This document shows, one piece after another, positions 47,146 through 57,922 of a stretch of DNA of 64,000 nucleotides. A program made the translations under genes and the position numbers. The notes under the pieces are model-generated. The model worked only from the letters and a program-made list of their open reading frames with translations. It did not search any database and was not told the origin of the DNA. The stretch lies in assembly GCA_046566145.1 (NCBI GenBank), contig JBKHXF010000018.1, positions 62,001 to 126,000 on the forward strand. The letters run 5' to 3'. The stretch's first letter is position 1. Each line of letters opens with the position of its first letter. The stretch comes from JBKHXF01 sp046566145. GTDB lineage: Bacteria; Actinomycetota; Nitriliruptoria; Nitriliruptorales; Nitriliruptoraceae.

Positions 47146-48299
47146 CGCAGGAAGGACGGGATGTCCAGGTCGTCGTCGGCGTCGATGACGACGCGCTGGT
47201 CCTCGTCGCGCTGGGCCGCCTCGACGGGGCGGCGGAAGACGTCCTCGTCCTCGTCGTCCTCGTCGTCGCCGAGCAGCGGGTCCGCCGCCGGCGCGGCGAC
47301 CGGCTCCGGCCGCGCCTGCACGAACGCGCCCTGCTGCTCGACCGGGCCCTCGAACTTGTCGAAGCCCGCCGCGATGACGGTGACCTTGACCTCGTCGCCG
47401 AGCGAGTCGTCGATGACCGCACCGAAGATGATGTTGGCGTCGGGGTGGGCGGCCTTCGTGATGACGTCGGCGGCCTCGTTGACCTCGAACAGCCCGAGGT
47501 CGGAGCCACCGGCGAGCATCAGCAGCACGCCGCGGGCGCCGTCGATCGACGCCTCGAGCAGCGGCGAGGAGATCGCCAGCTTCGCGGCCTCGAGCGAGCG
47601 GTTGTCACCGCGCGCCTTGCCGATGCCCATCAGCGCGGAGCCCGCGTCCTTCATCACGGTGCGCACGTCGGCGAAGTCGAGGTTGATCAGGCCCGGGGTC
47701 GTGATCAGGTCGGTGATGCCCTGCACGCCCTGCAGCAGCACCTCGTCGGCGAGCTTGAACGCCTGCACGACCGAGGTCTCCCCGTCGGCGATCTGCAGCA
47801 GCCGGTCGTTGGGGATGATGATGAGGGTGTCGACCTCGTCCTTGAGGTCGGCGATGCCGCTCTCGGCCTGCACGGAGCGCCGGCGGCCCTCGAAGGTGAA
47901 CGGGCGGGTGACGACGCCGATGGTGAGCGCGCCCATCTCCTTGGCGACCTGCGCGACGACCGGTGCACCGCCGGTGCCGGTGCCACCGCCCTCGCCGGCG
48001 GTGACGAACACCATGTCGGCGCCCTTGAGGACCTCGACGATCTCGTCGCGGTGGTCCTCGGCTGCCTGCTTGCCGATCTCCGGGTCGGAGCCCGCGCCCA
48101 GCCCGCGCGTCAGGTCACGACCGATGTCGAGCTTCACGTCCGCGTCCGACATGAGCAGCGCCTGCGCGTCGGTGTTGATCGCGATGAACTCGACGCCCTT
48201 CAGGCCCGCGTCGATCATCCGGTTGACGGCGTTCACGCCGCCGCCGCCGATGCCGACGACCTTGATGACCGCCAGGTAGTTCGTGGGGTTCGTCGCCAT
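47142..48299 (-). CDS. ftsZ: Cell division protein FtsZ
   Basis: A 385-residue tubulin-like GTPase that forms the division ring. 'VVGIGGGGVNAVNRMI' opens the GTPase domain, the tubulin signature 'GGGTGTGGAPVVAQVA' lies at about 105-120, and 'NLDFADVRTVMKDAG' contains the T7 loop. A disordered linker (about 320-370) leads to the C-terminal 'DDLDIPSFLR', the peptide that binds SepF. The ATG has GGAG upstream. The 180-base region before it contains an AT-rich patch with palindromes, the probable ftsZ promoter. Confidence 0.98.
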   Translation of the reverse strand: MATNPTNYLAVIKVVGIGGGGVNAVNRMIDAGLKGVEFIAINTDAQALLMSDADVKLDIGRDLTRGLGAGSDPEIGKQAAEDHRDEIVEVLKGADMVFVTAGEGGGTGTGGAPVVAQVAKEMGALTIGVVTRPFTFEGRRRSVQAESGIADLKDEVDTLIIIPNDRLLQIADGETSVVQAFKLADEVLLQGVQGITDLITTPGLINLDFADVRTVMKDAGSALMGIGKARGDNRSLEAAKLAISSPLLEASIDGARGVLLMLAGGSDLGLFEVNEAADVITKAAHPDANIIFGAVIDDSLGDEVKVTVIAAGFDKFEGPVEQQGAFVQARPEPVAAPAADPLLGDDEDDEDEDVFRRPVEAAQRDEDQRVVIDADDDLDIPSFLR

Positions 48300-48374
48300 G
48301 GACGCGCTGCTCCTGCTCTCGGGTCAGGCTCTCGGGTGAGGTGGGTGCCGCGCCCCCGCGGCGCAACCCTCACC

Positions 48375-48405
48375 CTCTAGTAGAGGTTCACACTTATGTA
48401 AACCT
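48375..48405 (-). promoter_or_regulatory. AT-rich palindromic region upstream of ftsZ (probable promoter/operator)
   Basis: In an otherwise GC-rich window this patch has two inverted repeats: CTCTAGTAGAG (48375-48385) and AGGTTCAC-N6-GTAAACCT (48384-48405, 7 of 8 pairs). On the minus strand TTTACA at 48397-48402 and TACTAG at 48377-48382 resemble -35 and -10 boxes, but their spacing of 14 is short. It lies about 75-105 bases before the ftsZ ATG and reads like a control region for the ring protein. Confidence 0.6.
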
Positions 48406-48478
48406 GCGGGTCGCCGGAAGGTAGACAGCCCCGCCCTCGACGGTCAAGCGTCCGTGACGTGCGCGCCCGTCGACGGCG

Positions 48479-49285
48479 TCAGCGCGACACGATCGGGGTC
48501 GAGGGGGCCCGCACGTCGATCACGGCGACCTGGGTGTCGCGCAGGTCCTCGAGCACCGCCCCGAGCGCGCGCGCCTTCTCGTCGAGTCGGCTGGCGTCGC
48601 CCACCCGGACCCGCACGCCGTCGGCGAGCAGCAGGTCGACCTCGTCGGCGTCGGTCACCTCGACCCGGGCGACGGTGGCCAGCAGCGGACCGGGGATCCC
48701 GGTCACGACCTCGACCGCCTCGCCCGCGCCGGCGGTCAGCACGTCACCGGGGGCGGGCAGCGCCGCACCGGCGGGGAGCGCCACCTGCAGCAGCCCCTCC
48801 TCGAGGCCCGCGGCGATGACGGTCCCGGTGGCGTCCACGAGGCGCCCCTCCTCCCCCGCCACGAGCACGACCGCCGGCTCCCGCTCGACGACCGTGACCC
48901 GGATGGTGAGGGGGTCGACCCGATCGGCCGACGCCGAGGCGACCAGCGGCAGGGCGGTCACCCGGTCCTCCACGGCGCCCAGCCGCAGGCGCAGGGTGGA
49001 GGTGCCGAGCGTCAGGTCGGCCGCCTCGCGCACGGTGGCCTCGTCGAGCCGGTCGACACCCTCGATGCGGACCTCCGCGAGCTCGACCAGGGGGCTGCGC
49101 TCGACCGCCACGAGGACCGCCAGCACGACCAGCGCGATCGCGACGGTGACGGTCCGTCGCAGCCGCCGGCGCCGGCGCTCCTCGCGGACCTGGCGGCGCC
49201 GCTCCGCGATCCGGTCGTCGACGGGCACCCGGGCGACGACCGGCGCGTCGCCCCGGACCTCGTCCTCGGTCGTCCTCGTCGTCAC
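48479..49285 (-). CDS. ftsQ: Cell division protein FtsQ
   Basis: A 268-residue single-pass membrane protein. A basic cytoplasmic tail ('RRRQVREERRRRRLRR') precedes one helix ('TVTVAIALVVLAVLVAVE', about 47-64), then the POTRA domain ('LVELAEVRIEGVDRLDEATVREAA') and the FtsQ beta domain ending 'VAVIDVRAPSTPIVSR'. FtsQ links early and late division proteins with FtsL and DivIC/FtsB. The GTG overlaps the murB stop as GTGA. Confidence 0.93.
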   Translation of the reverse strand: MTTRTTEDEVRGDAPVVARVPVDDRIAERRRQVREERRRRRLRRTVTVAIALVVLAVLVAVERSPLVELAEVRIEGVDRLDEATVREAADLTLGTSTLRLRLGAVEDRVTALPLVASASADRVDPLTIRVTVVEREPAVVLVAGEEGRLVDATGTVIAAGLEEGLLQVALPAGAALPAPGDVLTAGAGEAVEVVTGIPGPLLATVARVEVTDADEVDLLLADGVRVRVGDASRLDEKARALGAVLEDLRDTQVAVIDVRAPSTPIVSR

Positions 49286-50264
49286 GGCTCGTCCGTCCGC
49301 TCCCGCTGGTCCCACCCGGCCGCGTCCACCACGACGACCTCCGGGTGCAGGTCCACACCGTGGACCTGGGACACACGGTGCCGCACGGCGGCGATCAGGT
49401 CACGCACGTCCGACGCCCTCGCACCCGGCTCCGTCACGACGAAGTTCGCGTGGAGCTCGCTGACCGAGGCGCCGCCGACGCGCAGCCCCTTGCAGCCGGC
49501 CGTGTCGATGAGCCGGCCCGCGGAGTCCCCGGGGGGGTTGGTGAACACCGAGCCGCAGTTGGGCTGGTTGATCGGCTGGTGCTCGCGGCGCCAGGCCCGG
49601 ATCTCCGCGATCTCCTCGCGGATCGCCTCCGCGTCGGCGCGGTCGAACGCGAGCGTGGCCCCGAGCACCACGCCGTCGCTCGGCAGGGCGGTGCGCCGGT
49701 AGCGCATCCCGAGGGCCTCGCGGGTCCACGTCTCGCGCGTGCGGGACGACAGGCGGAAGACCTCGGCCTCGACGAGGTGGTCGACCATCTCGCCCCCGTG
49801 CGCGCCGGCGTTCATCCGCACCGCGCCGCCGAGCGAGCCGGGCACCGCCGCGGCCCAGGCGACGCCACCGCAGCCCGCGTCGGCCAGGCGGACGGCGAGC
49901 GCCGGCAGCGGCTCCGCGGCGCCGGCACGCGCCACCACGCGGTCGCCCTCGTCGCGCACCTCGACCCCGCGGAAGCCCCGGCCGAGCGACACCACGACGC
50001 CGGGGAAGCCGCCGTCGGCGATGAGCAGGTTCGACCCCCGGCCGACGACCAGCGTGGGGAGGCGGGCGAGCGCGACCAGCTCGCCGACCGCGGCGAGGTC
50101 CCCCTCGGTCTCGGCCTCCACGAGCACGCGCGCCGGCCCGCCGACCTTGAGCGTCGTGTGGCCGGCGAGCGACGCGTCGGCACGGACCGTCCCGCGCACG
50201 CGCCCACGGAGCCACCCCGCGGGGTCGACGACCGGGTCGGGTGTCACGGTGGCGTCCACCGGGG

Positions 50265-50268
<4 letters not shown>
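49282..50268 (-). CDS. murB: UDP-N-acetylenolpyruvoylglucosamine reductase
   Basis: A 328-residue FAD enzyme that reduces enolpyruvyl-UDP-GlcNAc to UDP-MurNAc. FAD-binding motifs 'LVVGRGSNLLIADGG' and 'VPGSLGGAVRMNAGAHGGE' are clear, the catalytic Ser is in 'PNCGSVFTNPPG' and the Glu in the C-terminal 'HPEVVVV'. 'AGRLIDTAGCKGLRVGGA' is also typical. The GTG overlaps the murC stop as GTGA. Placed between murC and ftsQ as in other actinobacteria that keep murB in this cluster. Confidence 0.96.
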
Positions 50269-51629
<1,361 letters not shown>

Positions 51630-51696
51630 GAGGTGCTCCGGTGGGTCGCGGGGACGGTGCGGACTTCCCGCGCCGGCGGGCGGCGGGTCCCGGCGG

Positions 51697-52842
51697 TCAG
51701 TCGGTCGGACGGGGGCGGGCGGGCAGCTGGTCGACGACGATCCGTGCCACGTTGGTCGCCGCGTCGCGGCGCCCGAAGGCCCGTGCCGCGTCGGCGGTCT
51801 CCCGGCGGCGTGCCGGGTCGGTCAGCAGCGGGCCGACCGCTGCGGCGAGTGCCTCGCCGGTGAGGTCGCCGTCCTCGATCACCACGGCGCCTCCGGCCTG
51901 CTCGAGCGCGCGGCCGTTGTGGAGCTGGTGGTCGGCGGTCGCGTGCGGGTAGGGCACCAGCACCGAGGGCAGCCCGAGCGCCGTCAGCTCCGCGATCGAG
52001 GTCGCGCCGGCCCGGCACACCACGACGTCCGCGGCGGCGTAGGCCAGCCCCATGTCGTCGATGAAGTCGACGCAGCGGACCGCCGGTCCCCGACCACCAC
52101 GGCGAGCCTGCTCCCACCCCGCGGCCGTCTCGCCGTACAGCGTCGCGCCGGCGGCGTGCAGGAACTGGACGGGCGCGCCCCAGTGCGGGCTGGCGGCGAT
52201 GGCGGCCCGGTTGATGCTGCGCGCGCCCTGGCTGCCGCCGAAGACGAGCACGGTGGGGAGGTCGGGCTTGAGCTTGAAGTGCGCCCGGGCCTCGGCGCGC
52301 AGCGCGTCGAGGTCGAGGTCGAGCAGGTCCTCGCGCACGGGGTTGCCGGTGACCGCGACCCGCTCGGGGTGACGGAACCGGTCGGCCGAGCCGGGGAAGG
52401 TGACGGCGATGCGGTCCGCCCAGCGGGCGGCGAAGCGGTTGGCGAGCCCGGGCACCGAGTTCTGCTCGTGGACGACCAGCGGCAGGTGCAGCCGGGCGGA
52501 CGCCCACGCCAGCGGGAAGCTGACGTAGCCCCCGAAGGTCACGACGCCGACGGCACCCTCCGCGCGGCAGATCGCCTCGCACCGGCGGATGGAGCTGCGC
52601 AGCGCCCCGGGGACCTTGAGCAGCCCGGGCGTGGCGCGGCGCGGCAGCGGGAGCACGTCGATGTGGTGCAGCTCGAAGCCCGCCTCGGGCACCAGCCGCC
52701 CCTCGATCCGGTCGGCCGTCCCGACGAACACGGGCTCGACGTCCGGGGCCAGGCGCTGCAGCTCGCGCGCGACGGCGATGGCCGGGAACACGTGGCCGGC
52801 CGTGCCGCCTCCGGCGAACAGGACGGTGCGGGTCGCGCTCAC
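51697..52842 (-). CDS. murG: Lipid II synthase (UDP-GlcNAc transferase) MurG
   Basis: A 381-residue GT28 glycosyltransferase that adds GlcNAc to lipid I on the inner membrane face. The N-terminal domain has 'VLFAGGGTAGHVFPAIAVA', 'GVVTFGGYVSFPLAWAS' and 'LVVHEQNSVPGLANR'; the C-terminal donor-binding domain has 'LVFGGSQGARSINRA', 'VVCRAGATSIAELTALG' and 'PYPHATADHQLHN'. The GTG overlaps the ftsW stop as GTGA. Confidence 0.97.
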   Translation of the reverse strand: MSATRTVLFAGGGTAGHVFPAIAVARELQRLAPDVEPVFVGTADRIEGRLVPEAGFELHHIDVLPLPRRATPGLLKVPGALRSSIRRCEAICRAEGAVGVVTFGGYVSFPLAWASARLHLPLVVHEQNSVPGLANRFAARWADRIAVTFPGSADRFRHPERVAVTGNPVREDLLDLDLDALRAEARAHFKLKPDLPTVLVFGGSQGARSINRAAIAASPHWGAPVQFLHAAGATLYGETAAGWEQARRGGRGPAVRCVDFIDDMGLAYAAADVVVCRAGATSIAELTALGLPSVLVPYPHATADHQLHNGRALEQAGGAVVIEDGDLTGEALAAAVGPLLTDPARRRETADAARAFGRRDAATNVARIVVDQLPARPRPTD

Positions 52843-54080
52843 ACGGGCCTCACGGGGGTGGGGTCGAGGTCGTCGGACGTGTCGCCACGGCGCGCGATGG
52901 CGACGAGGATCCCGAGCGCGAGGAGCGTCGAGACCAGCGAGGAGCCACCGACGCTCACCAGCGGGAGGGTCACGCCGGTGATGGGCAGCAGGCCGGTGAC
53001 GGTACCGATGTTGAGCATGGCCTGACCCACCAGCCACGCCGTCACCACGAAGGCCACCGTGCGACCGAACCGGTCCCGGACGGTCCCGGCGACGTGCAGG
53101 CCGACGACGAGCAGCGCCCCGAACAGCGCGAGCGTCGCGAGGGCGCCCACGAGGCCGAGCTCCTCCCCGATGATGGCGAAGATGAAGTCGGTCTCCGGGT
53201 TGGGGATGTAGTTCCACTTGCCGCGCGAGCTGCCGAGCCCGAGGCCGAACCACCCGCCCGACCCGAGCGCGAAGAGCCCCTGCAGGAGCTGGAACCCGGC
53301 GCCCTGCGGGTCGGCCTCGGGGTGCAGCCACCCGCTGATGCGCGCCATCCGGTACGGCGCCGCGACGGTGGCCGCGGCCACCAGCACCCCACCGAGGGCG
53401 AGCCCGGTGCCGACCAGCCGCATCGGGATGCCCTCGATCCAGAGCACCAGGGCCACGATCACGGCGAGCAGGATGGTCGTGCCGAGGTCGGGCTCGAGCA
53501 TGACGAGCAGCGACTGCAGGCCGAGCAGGGGCAGGGCCGGCACCAGCAGGTGCGACAGGGTGAGCTCGCGGTCGTCCCGGCGCTTGCGCGCGATGACGTC
53601 GGCCAGCCAGAGCACGGTCGCGATCTTCGCGAGCTCGGACGGCTGGACCACGAACGGACCGAGCCCGATCCACCGCGTCGAGCCGTACACCGTCACGCCG
53701 ATGCCGGGGACCAGCACCACGATCAGCCCGACGAGGGACACCGCCATCATCGGCCACGACAGCCCGCGCCAGACCCGGTGGTCGAGGCTCGCCGCGAACA
53801 CGAACACCGGGATCCCCAGGGCGGCCCAGACGAGCTGGCGCCGGAACACCCCGAACGGGTCCCCGCCCTCGGCGGCGTCGACGAACGACGCCGAGAACGA
53901 CATCACGAGACCGACGAGCAGCAGCGCGGCGGTCAGCACGGTCAGCGCGGTCGCCTCCCGGGTCCAGCCGTGCACGCGGCGTGCGTCCACCCAGGCGGCG
54001 ACCCGGGCCCGCAGGCCGGGGCGGGCGCCGGCGCGGGCGGTCGCCGCCCGCGTCGGTGTGCTGTGCGGGGTCACCGTCAT
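52839..54080 (-). CDS. ftsW: Septal peptidoglycan polymerase FtsW (SEDS family)
   Basis: A 413-residue SEDS protein with about ten membrane helices, which polymerises lipid II with FtsI at the septum. Markers are 'ASFVDAAEGGDPFGVFRRQ', 'GSTRWIGLGPFVVQPSELAK', 'LEPDLGTTILLAVI', 'KWNYIPNPETDFIFAIIGEELG' and 'GVTLPLVSVGGSSLVST'. The ATG overlaps the murD stop as ATGA. A basic cytoplasmic extension of about 40 residues precedes the first helix. Confidence 0.96.
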   Translation of the reverse strand: MTVTPHSTPTRAATARAGARPGLRARVAAWVDARRVHGWTREATALTVLTAALLLVGLVMSFSASFVDAAEGGDPFGVFRRQLVWAALGIPVFVFAASLDHRVWRGLSWPMMAVSLVGLIVVLVPGIGVTVYGSTRWIGLGPFVVQPSELAKIATVLWLADVIARKRRDDRELTLSHLLVPALPLLGLQSLLVMLEPDLGTTILLAVIVALVLWIEGIPMRLVGTGLALGGVLVAAATVAAPYRMARISGWLHPEADPQGAGFQLLQGLFALGSGGWFGLGLGSSRGKWNYIPNPETDFIFAIIGEELGLVGALATLALFGALLVVGLHVAGTVRDRFGRTVAFVVTAWLVGQAMLNIGTVTGLLPITGVTLPLVSVGGSSLVSTLLALGILVAIARRGDTSDDLDPTPVRPV

Positions 54081-55504
54081 GCGTTCGCTCCCGTCCGGTC
54101 CGGTCCTGCCGAGCTCGTCGTCGCGCCCTGATCACCTGGCGCCGGGTCGTGGTCCCGGCCGTCGCCGTGCGTGCGAGCGGCCGCTGCGAAGCGGTCACCC
54201 CGATCGGCGTAGTCGTGGAACATGTCGAACGACGCGCACGCCGGCGCCAGCAGCACCGTGTCCCCCGCCCGCGCCACGGCCGCGGCGGCGGCGACCGCCT
54301 CCTCCATGGAGCGGGCGGTGGTGTGGGCGACCCCGCCGGCGTCGCACACCGCCGCGAGCTCCCCTGCGCTCGCACCGAACAGCACGGCGTGCCGGACGGC
54401 ACCGAGGGCGTCGGACAGCACCGACAGGTCGACGCCCTTCGCGAGCCCGCCGGCGAGCCAGACGATGCGCGGGTACGAGGCGAGCGCCGCGGCGGCCGCG
54501 TGCGGGTTGGTGGCCTTCGAGTCGTCGACCCAGGTGACCCCGCCGGCGGTGTGCACCACCTCGAGGCGGTGGCGCCCCGGACGGAACGTGCGGGCGGCTC
54601 GGCCGACCGCGTCCCTCGGCACGCCGGCGAGCAGGGCGGCGGTCGCCGCGGCCGCGGTGTTGGCGAGGACGTGCGGGGCGTCGGACGCGAGGTCCGCGAC
54701 GTCGACGACCGGTCCGTCGTCGGGCGTCCCGCTGGCGACGAGCCGGCCATCGACCACCCCGACGCCCGGCGCGCCGCCGGCGCGGTGGCCACCCGAGAAC
54801 GTCGCGAGCCGGCCCGGGGCGGCGCTGGCCCGCGCGACCAGGTCCGGGTCGTCGACGGGCACCACGGCCCAGTCGGTGGCCGCCTGGGCCCGCCAGATCC
54901 GTGCCTTGGCGTCGGCGTAGGCGGTGCGGTCACGGTGCCAGTCGAGGTGGTCGTCGGCGACGTTGAGCAGGACCCCGACCTCGGGCCGCACCGTCGAGCA
55001 GAACCGGAGCTGGAACGAGGACAGCTCCGCCACGAGCGTCGCAGCGGGGTCGCTGCCCGCGGCGGTCTCGGTCACGGTCCGCCCGATGTTGCCGCAGGCG
55101 TGGGCGTCGACGTCGCCCTCGACGAGCATCGCCGTGAGCAGCTCGGTGGTCGACGTCTTGCCGTTGGTGCCGGTCACGGCGAGCAGCCGGCGCGGGTGCA
55201 GCCGCAGTCCGAGCTCCGGCTCCGACCAGACCGGCACGCCGGCGGCCGCGGCGGCGAGGAGCATCGGCGCGTGCTCGGGCACCCCCGGGGACGGGACCAC
55301 CAGCCGCACGCCCTCGAGCAGCGCCGACGGGTCGGCCCAGTCGAGCACGGTCGCACCGGGGAGCGCGTCGGGGTCGGGCACGCCGGCCTCGTCGGTCACG
55401 CGCACCTCGACGCCGGCGGCGACGAGGGCGGCCACGGCGGCACGACCGGACGCCCCGGTGCCGATCACGAGCACGGGGCCGTCGGGGCGCACGGGCTCAC
55501 CCAC
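54077..55504 (-). CDS. murD: UDP-N-acetylmuramoylalanine-D-glutamate ligase
   Basis: A 475-residue Mur ligase adding D-Glu. 'VLVIGTGASGRAAVAALVAAG' starts the substrate domain, 'LLAVTGTNGKTSTTELLTAML' is the P-loop, 'LVAELSSFQLRF', 'LNVADDHLDWH' and 'WVDDSKATNPHAAAAAL' follow, and 'LLAPACASFDMFHDYADRGDRF' is the MurD C-terminal motif. GTG 55504 overlaps mraY by 8 bases; GTG 55492 just after the mraY stop is an alternative. The tail beyond the motif has about 35 extra polar residues. Confidence 0.95.
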   Translation of the reverse strand: MGEPVRPDGPVLVIGTGASGRAAVAALVAAGVEVRVTDEAGVPDPDALPGATVLDWADPSALLEGVRLVVPSPGVPEHAPMLLAAAAAGVPVWSEPELGLRLHPRRLLAVTGTNGKTSTTELLTAMLVEGDVDAHACGNIGRTVTETAAGSDPAATLVAELSSFQLRFCSTVRPEVGVLLNVADDHLDWHRDRTAYADAKARIWRAQAATDWAVVPVDDPDLVARASAAPGRLATFSGGHRAGGAPGVGVVDGRLVASGTPDDGPVVDVADLASDAPHVLANTAAAATAALLAGVPRDAVGRAARTFRPGRHRLEVVHTAGGVTWVDDSKATNPHAAAAALASYPRIVWLAGGLAKGVDLSVLSDALGAVRHAVLFGASAGELAAVCDAGGVAHTTARSMEEAVAAAAAVARAGDTVLLAPACASFDMFHDYADRGDRFAAAARTHGDGRDHDPAPGDQGATTSSAGPDRTGANA

Positions 55505-56531
55505 CGCCGACCACCCGCGGGACCGACTCGGCGTAGAAGGCTCCGAGGCCGACGGCGATCCCGATCGCCGCGATGATCCAGAACCGCACGATGATGGACG
55601 TCTCCTGCCACCCGAGCAGCTCGAAGTGGTGGTGCATCGGGGCCATGCGGAACACCCGCCGGCCGAAGACCCGGAAGGCGAACACCTGCACGATGACCGA
55701 TACGGTCTCGGCGACGAACAGGCCACCGATGAGGACCAGCAGCAGCTGGGTGTTGGTCGCCACGGCGAGGGCGGCGAGCAGGCCGCCGAGGGCCAGCGAG
55801 CCGGTGTCGCCCATGAAGATGGAGGCGGGTGGGGCGTTGTGCCACAGGAACCCGGCGCAGGCCCCGAGGGCGCAGGCGGCGATGACCGCGAGCTCCAGCG
55901 CGTCGCCGGCGTTCGCGAGCCCGTACGCCTGCGGGTTCCGGAACTGCCAGAACGCCATGAGCGTGTAGGCGCCGAAGACCATCGAGCCCGAGCCGGCGGC
56001 GAGCCCGTCGAGCCCGTCGGTCAGGTTCACGGCGTTGGACACGCCCGCGAGCAGCACGAACATCCACACGAAGAAGGCGGCCGCCGGCAGGGCGAGGGCG
56101 ATCTCGCCCGTCACCGAGATGTTGGCGTCGATGCCCGCGACCGACGGCCCGAGCGCGGCGAACACCGCCGCGATGAGTCCCTGGCCGACGAACTTCGCCG
56201 TCTTGTTGAGCCCGAGGTTGCGCCGCATCCGGATCTTGATGAAGTCGTCGGCGAAGCCGACCCCGGCCATGCCCACGAACGTCCCGATGACCAGCAGCCC
56301 CGCCGGCGTGAACCGCAGGCTGCCGACGTGGGCGGCCAGGTACCCGATGACGGCGGCGATGACGATCGCCGTGCCGCCCATGGTCGGGGTCCCCGCCTTG
56401 GACTGGTGGGCCGGACCCTCGTCGCGGATCATCTGGCCGAAGCCGCGCTCACGGAAGTAGCGGATGACGAGCGGGGTGCCGACGAGCGACAGCACCATCG
56501 ACAGGGACGCGCCGACCAGGATCGCGATCAC
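55497..56531 (-). CDS. mraY: Phospho-MurNAc-pentapeptide translocase
   Basis: A 344-residue ten-helix membrane enzyme that makes lipid I from UDP-MurNAc-pentapeptide and undecaprenyl phosphate. Catalytic and metal-binding motifs are 'GVGFADDFIKI', 'AVNLTDGLDGLAAG', 'FLWHNAPPASIFMGDTGSLALG' and 'MAPMHHHFELLGW'. The start is GTG 56531, overlapping the murF stop as GTGA and beginning directly with the first helix 'AILVGASLSMVLSLVG'. The frame runs on upstream without homology. Confidence 0.97.
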   Translation of the reverse strand: MIAILVGASLSMVLSLVGTPLVIRYFRERGFGQMIRDEGPAHQSKAGTPTMGGTAIVIAAVIGYLAAHVGSLRFTPAGLLVIGTFVGMAGVGFADDFIKIRMRRNLGLNKTAKFVGQGLIAAVFAALGPSVAGIDANISVTGEIALALPAAAFFVWMFVLLAGVSNAVNLTDGLDGLAAGSGSMVFGAYTLMAFWQFRNPQAYGLANAGDALELAVIAACALGACAGFLWHNAPPASIFMGDTGSLALGGLLAALAVATNTQLLLVLIGGLFVAETVSVIVQVFAFRVFGRRVFRMAPMHHHFELLGWQETSIIVRFWIIAAIGIAVGLGAFYAESVPRVVGGG

Positions 56532-57922
56532 GCGCCGTCCCCCCGCGCCTCGACGAGCCCGGCGGCGACGGTCTCGAGCCCGCCCACCCGGCTGGCCTTG
56601 ACCAGCACCACGTCGCCGGCGACGAGCTCGTCGCGCAGCAGCGCGAGGGCGGCCTCGGCGTCCGGCACCTCCACGACCCGGTCGGGGTCCGGGGCGTCCT
56701 CGCGGGCGCCCGAGGCCATGGCGGCGGCGCGCTCCCCCACCACGACCAGCAGGTCGACGCCGGCGGCGACGGCCCGGCGGCCGGTCCGCGCGTGCTCGAG
56801 GTCGTGGTCGGCTCCGATCTCGGCCATGACGCCGAGCACCGCCACGGCCCGGCCGCTGCGCTCGATGGCGACCAGCGTGTCGAGGGCGGCGGCCACCGCG
56901 GTCGGGTTCGCGTTGTAGGCGTCGTTGAGGACCACCACGCCGCCGGCGTCGACGACCTCGCCGCGCCAGCGGGAGACCGCGACGTCGGCCAGCGCGTCGG
57001 CGGCGGCCGCGAGGTCGACGCCGGTGGCGCCGGCGACCGCCAGGGCGGCCGCGGCGTTGTGCAGGTTGTGGGCGCCCGCGATCGGGAGGGCGACCTCCAC
57101 GTCGCCCCACGGGGTGCGGACGGTCCCCCGCGGCCGGGCGAGCCGGTCGAGCTCGACGTCGGTCACGACGACGTCGAGGTCGCCGGTGCCCTCCGGGCCG
57201 TAGAGCAGGACCCGGGCGTCGGTGCGCTCGGCCATGGCGCGCACGCGGTGGTCGGCGCCGTTCAGCACGGCCGTGCCGTCGGCGTCGAGCGCCTCGACGA
57301 GCTCGGCCTTGGCGACGGCGACGTCCTCGACCGTGCCGAACAGCTCCAGGTGGACACCCGCGACCGCGGTGACGATGGCCACGTCGGGCCGGACCCAGGG
57401 CGTCAGCGATGCGATGTGGCCCCGTCCGCGGGCACCGATCTCGACGACCAGCGCCTCGGTGTCCGGTCGGGTGGCGAGGAGGGTGAGCGGCACGCCGAGC
57501 TCGTTGTTGAACGAGCCCGGCGCGGCCACCGTGCGCCTGCCGGCCGAGAGCGCGGCCGCGGTCAGGTCCTTGGTGGTGGTCTTGCCGACCGAGCCGGTGA
57601 TCCCCACGACCAGCGGGTCGACGGTGTCGCGCACGTGGGCGGCCAGGACGCCGATGGCGTCCCAGGTGTCGGGGACCTCCACCACGGCGGCGCCGCCGGC
57701 GTCGACCTCGCGCTCGACGAGGACCGCGCTCGCCCCGCCGGCAGCGGCGTCGGCCGCGAAGGCGTGCCCATCGGCGTGCTCCCCACGCAGGGCCACGAAC
57801 AGGGCTCCCGGGCCGGCGCGCCGCGAGTCGGTCTCGACGGCGTCGACGACGGTCGTCGGGTCGCCGACGCGCAGGGTCCCGTCGACGGCCCGGGACAGGG
57901 TGGCGAGGTCGAGGGGGATCAC
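56528..57922 (-). CDS. murF: UDP-MurNAc-tripeptide D-alanyl-D-alanine ligase
   Basis: A 464-residue Mur ligase that adds D-Ala-D-Ala to finish the pentapeptide. 'VETDSRRAGPGALFVALRGEHADGH' opens the uridine domain, 'VVGITGSVGKTTTKDLTAA' is the P-loop, and 'GSFNNELGVPLTLL', 'VVEIGARGRGHIASL' and 'VVLNDAYNANPTAVAAAL' are MurF motifs. The GTG overlaps the murE stop as GTGA. Confidence 0.96.
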   Translation of the reverse strand: MIPLDLATLSRAVDGTLRVGDPTTVVDAVETDSRRAGPGALFVALRGEHADGHAFAADAAAGGASAVLVEREVDAGGAAVVEVPDTWDAIGVLAAHVRDTVDPLVVGITGSVGKTTTKDLTAAALSAGRRTVAAPGSFNNELGVPLTLLATRPDTEALVVEIGARGRGHIASLTPWVRPDVAIVTAVAGVHLELFGTVEDVAVAKAELVEALDADGTAVLNGADHRVRAMAERTDARVLLYGPEGTGDLDVVVTDVELDRLARPRGTVRTPWGDVEVALPIAGAHNLHNAAAALAVAGATGVDLAAAADALADVAVSRWRGEVVDAGGVVVLNDAYNANPTAVAAALDTLVAIERSGRAVAVLGVMAEIGADHDLEHARTGRRAVAAGVDLLVVVGERAAAMASGAREDAPDPDRVVEVPDAEAALALLRDELVAGDVVLVKASRVGGLETVAAGLVEARGDGA

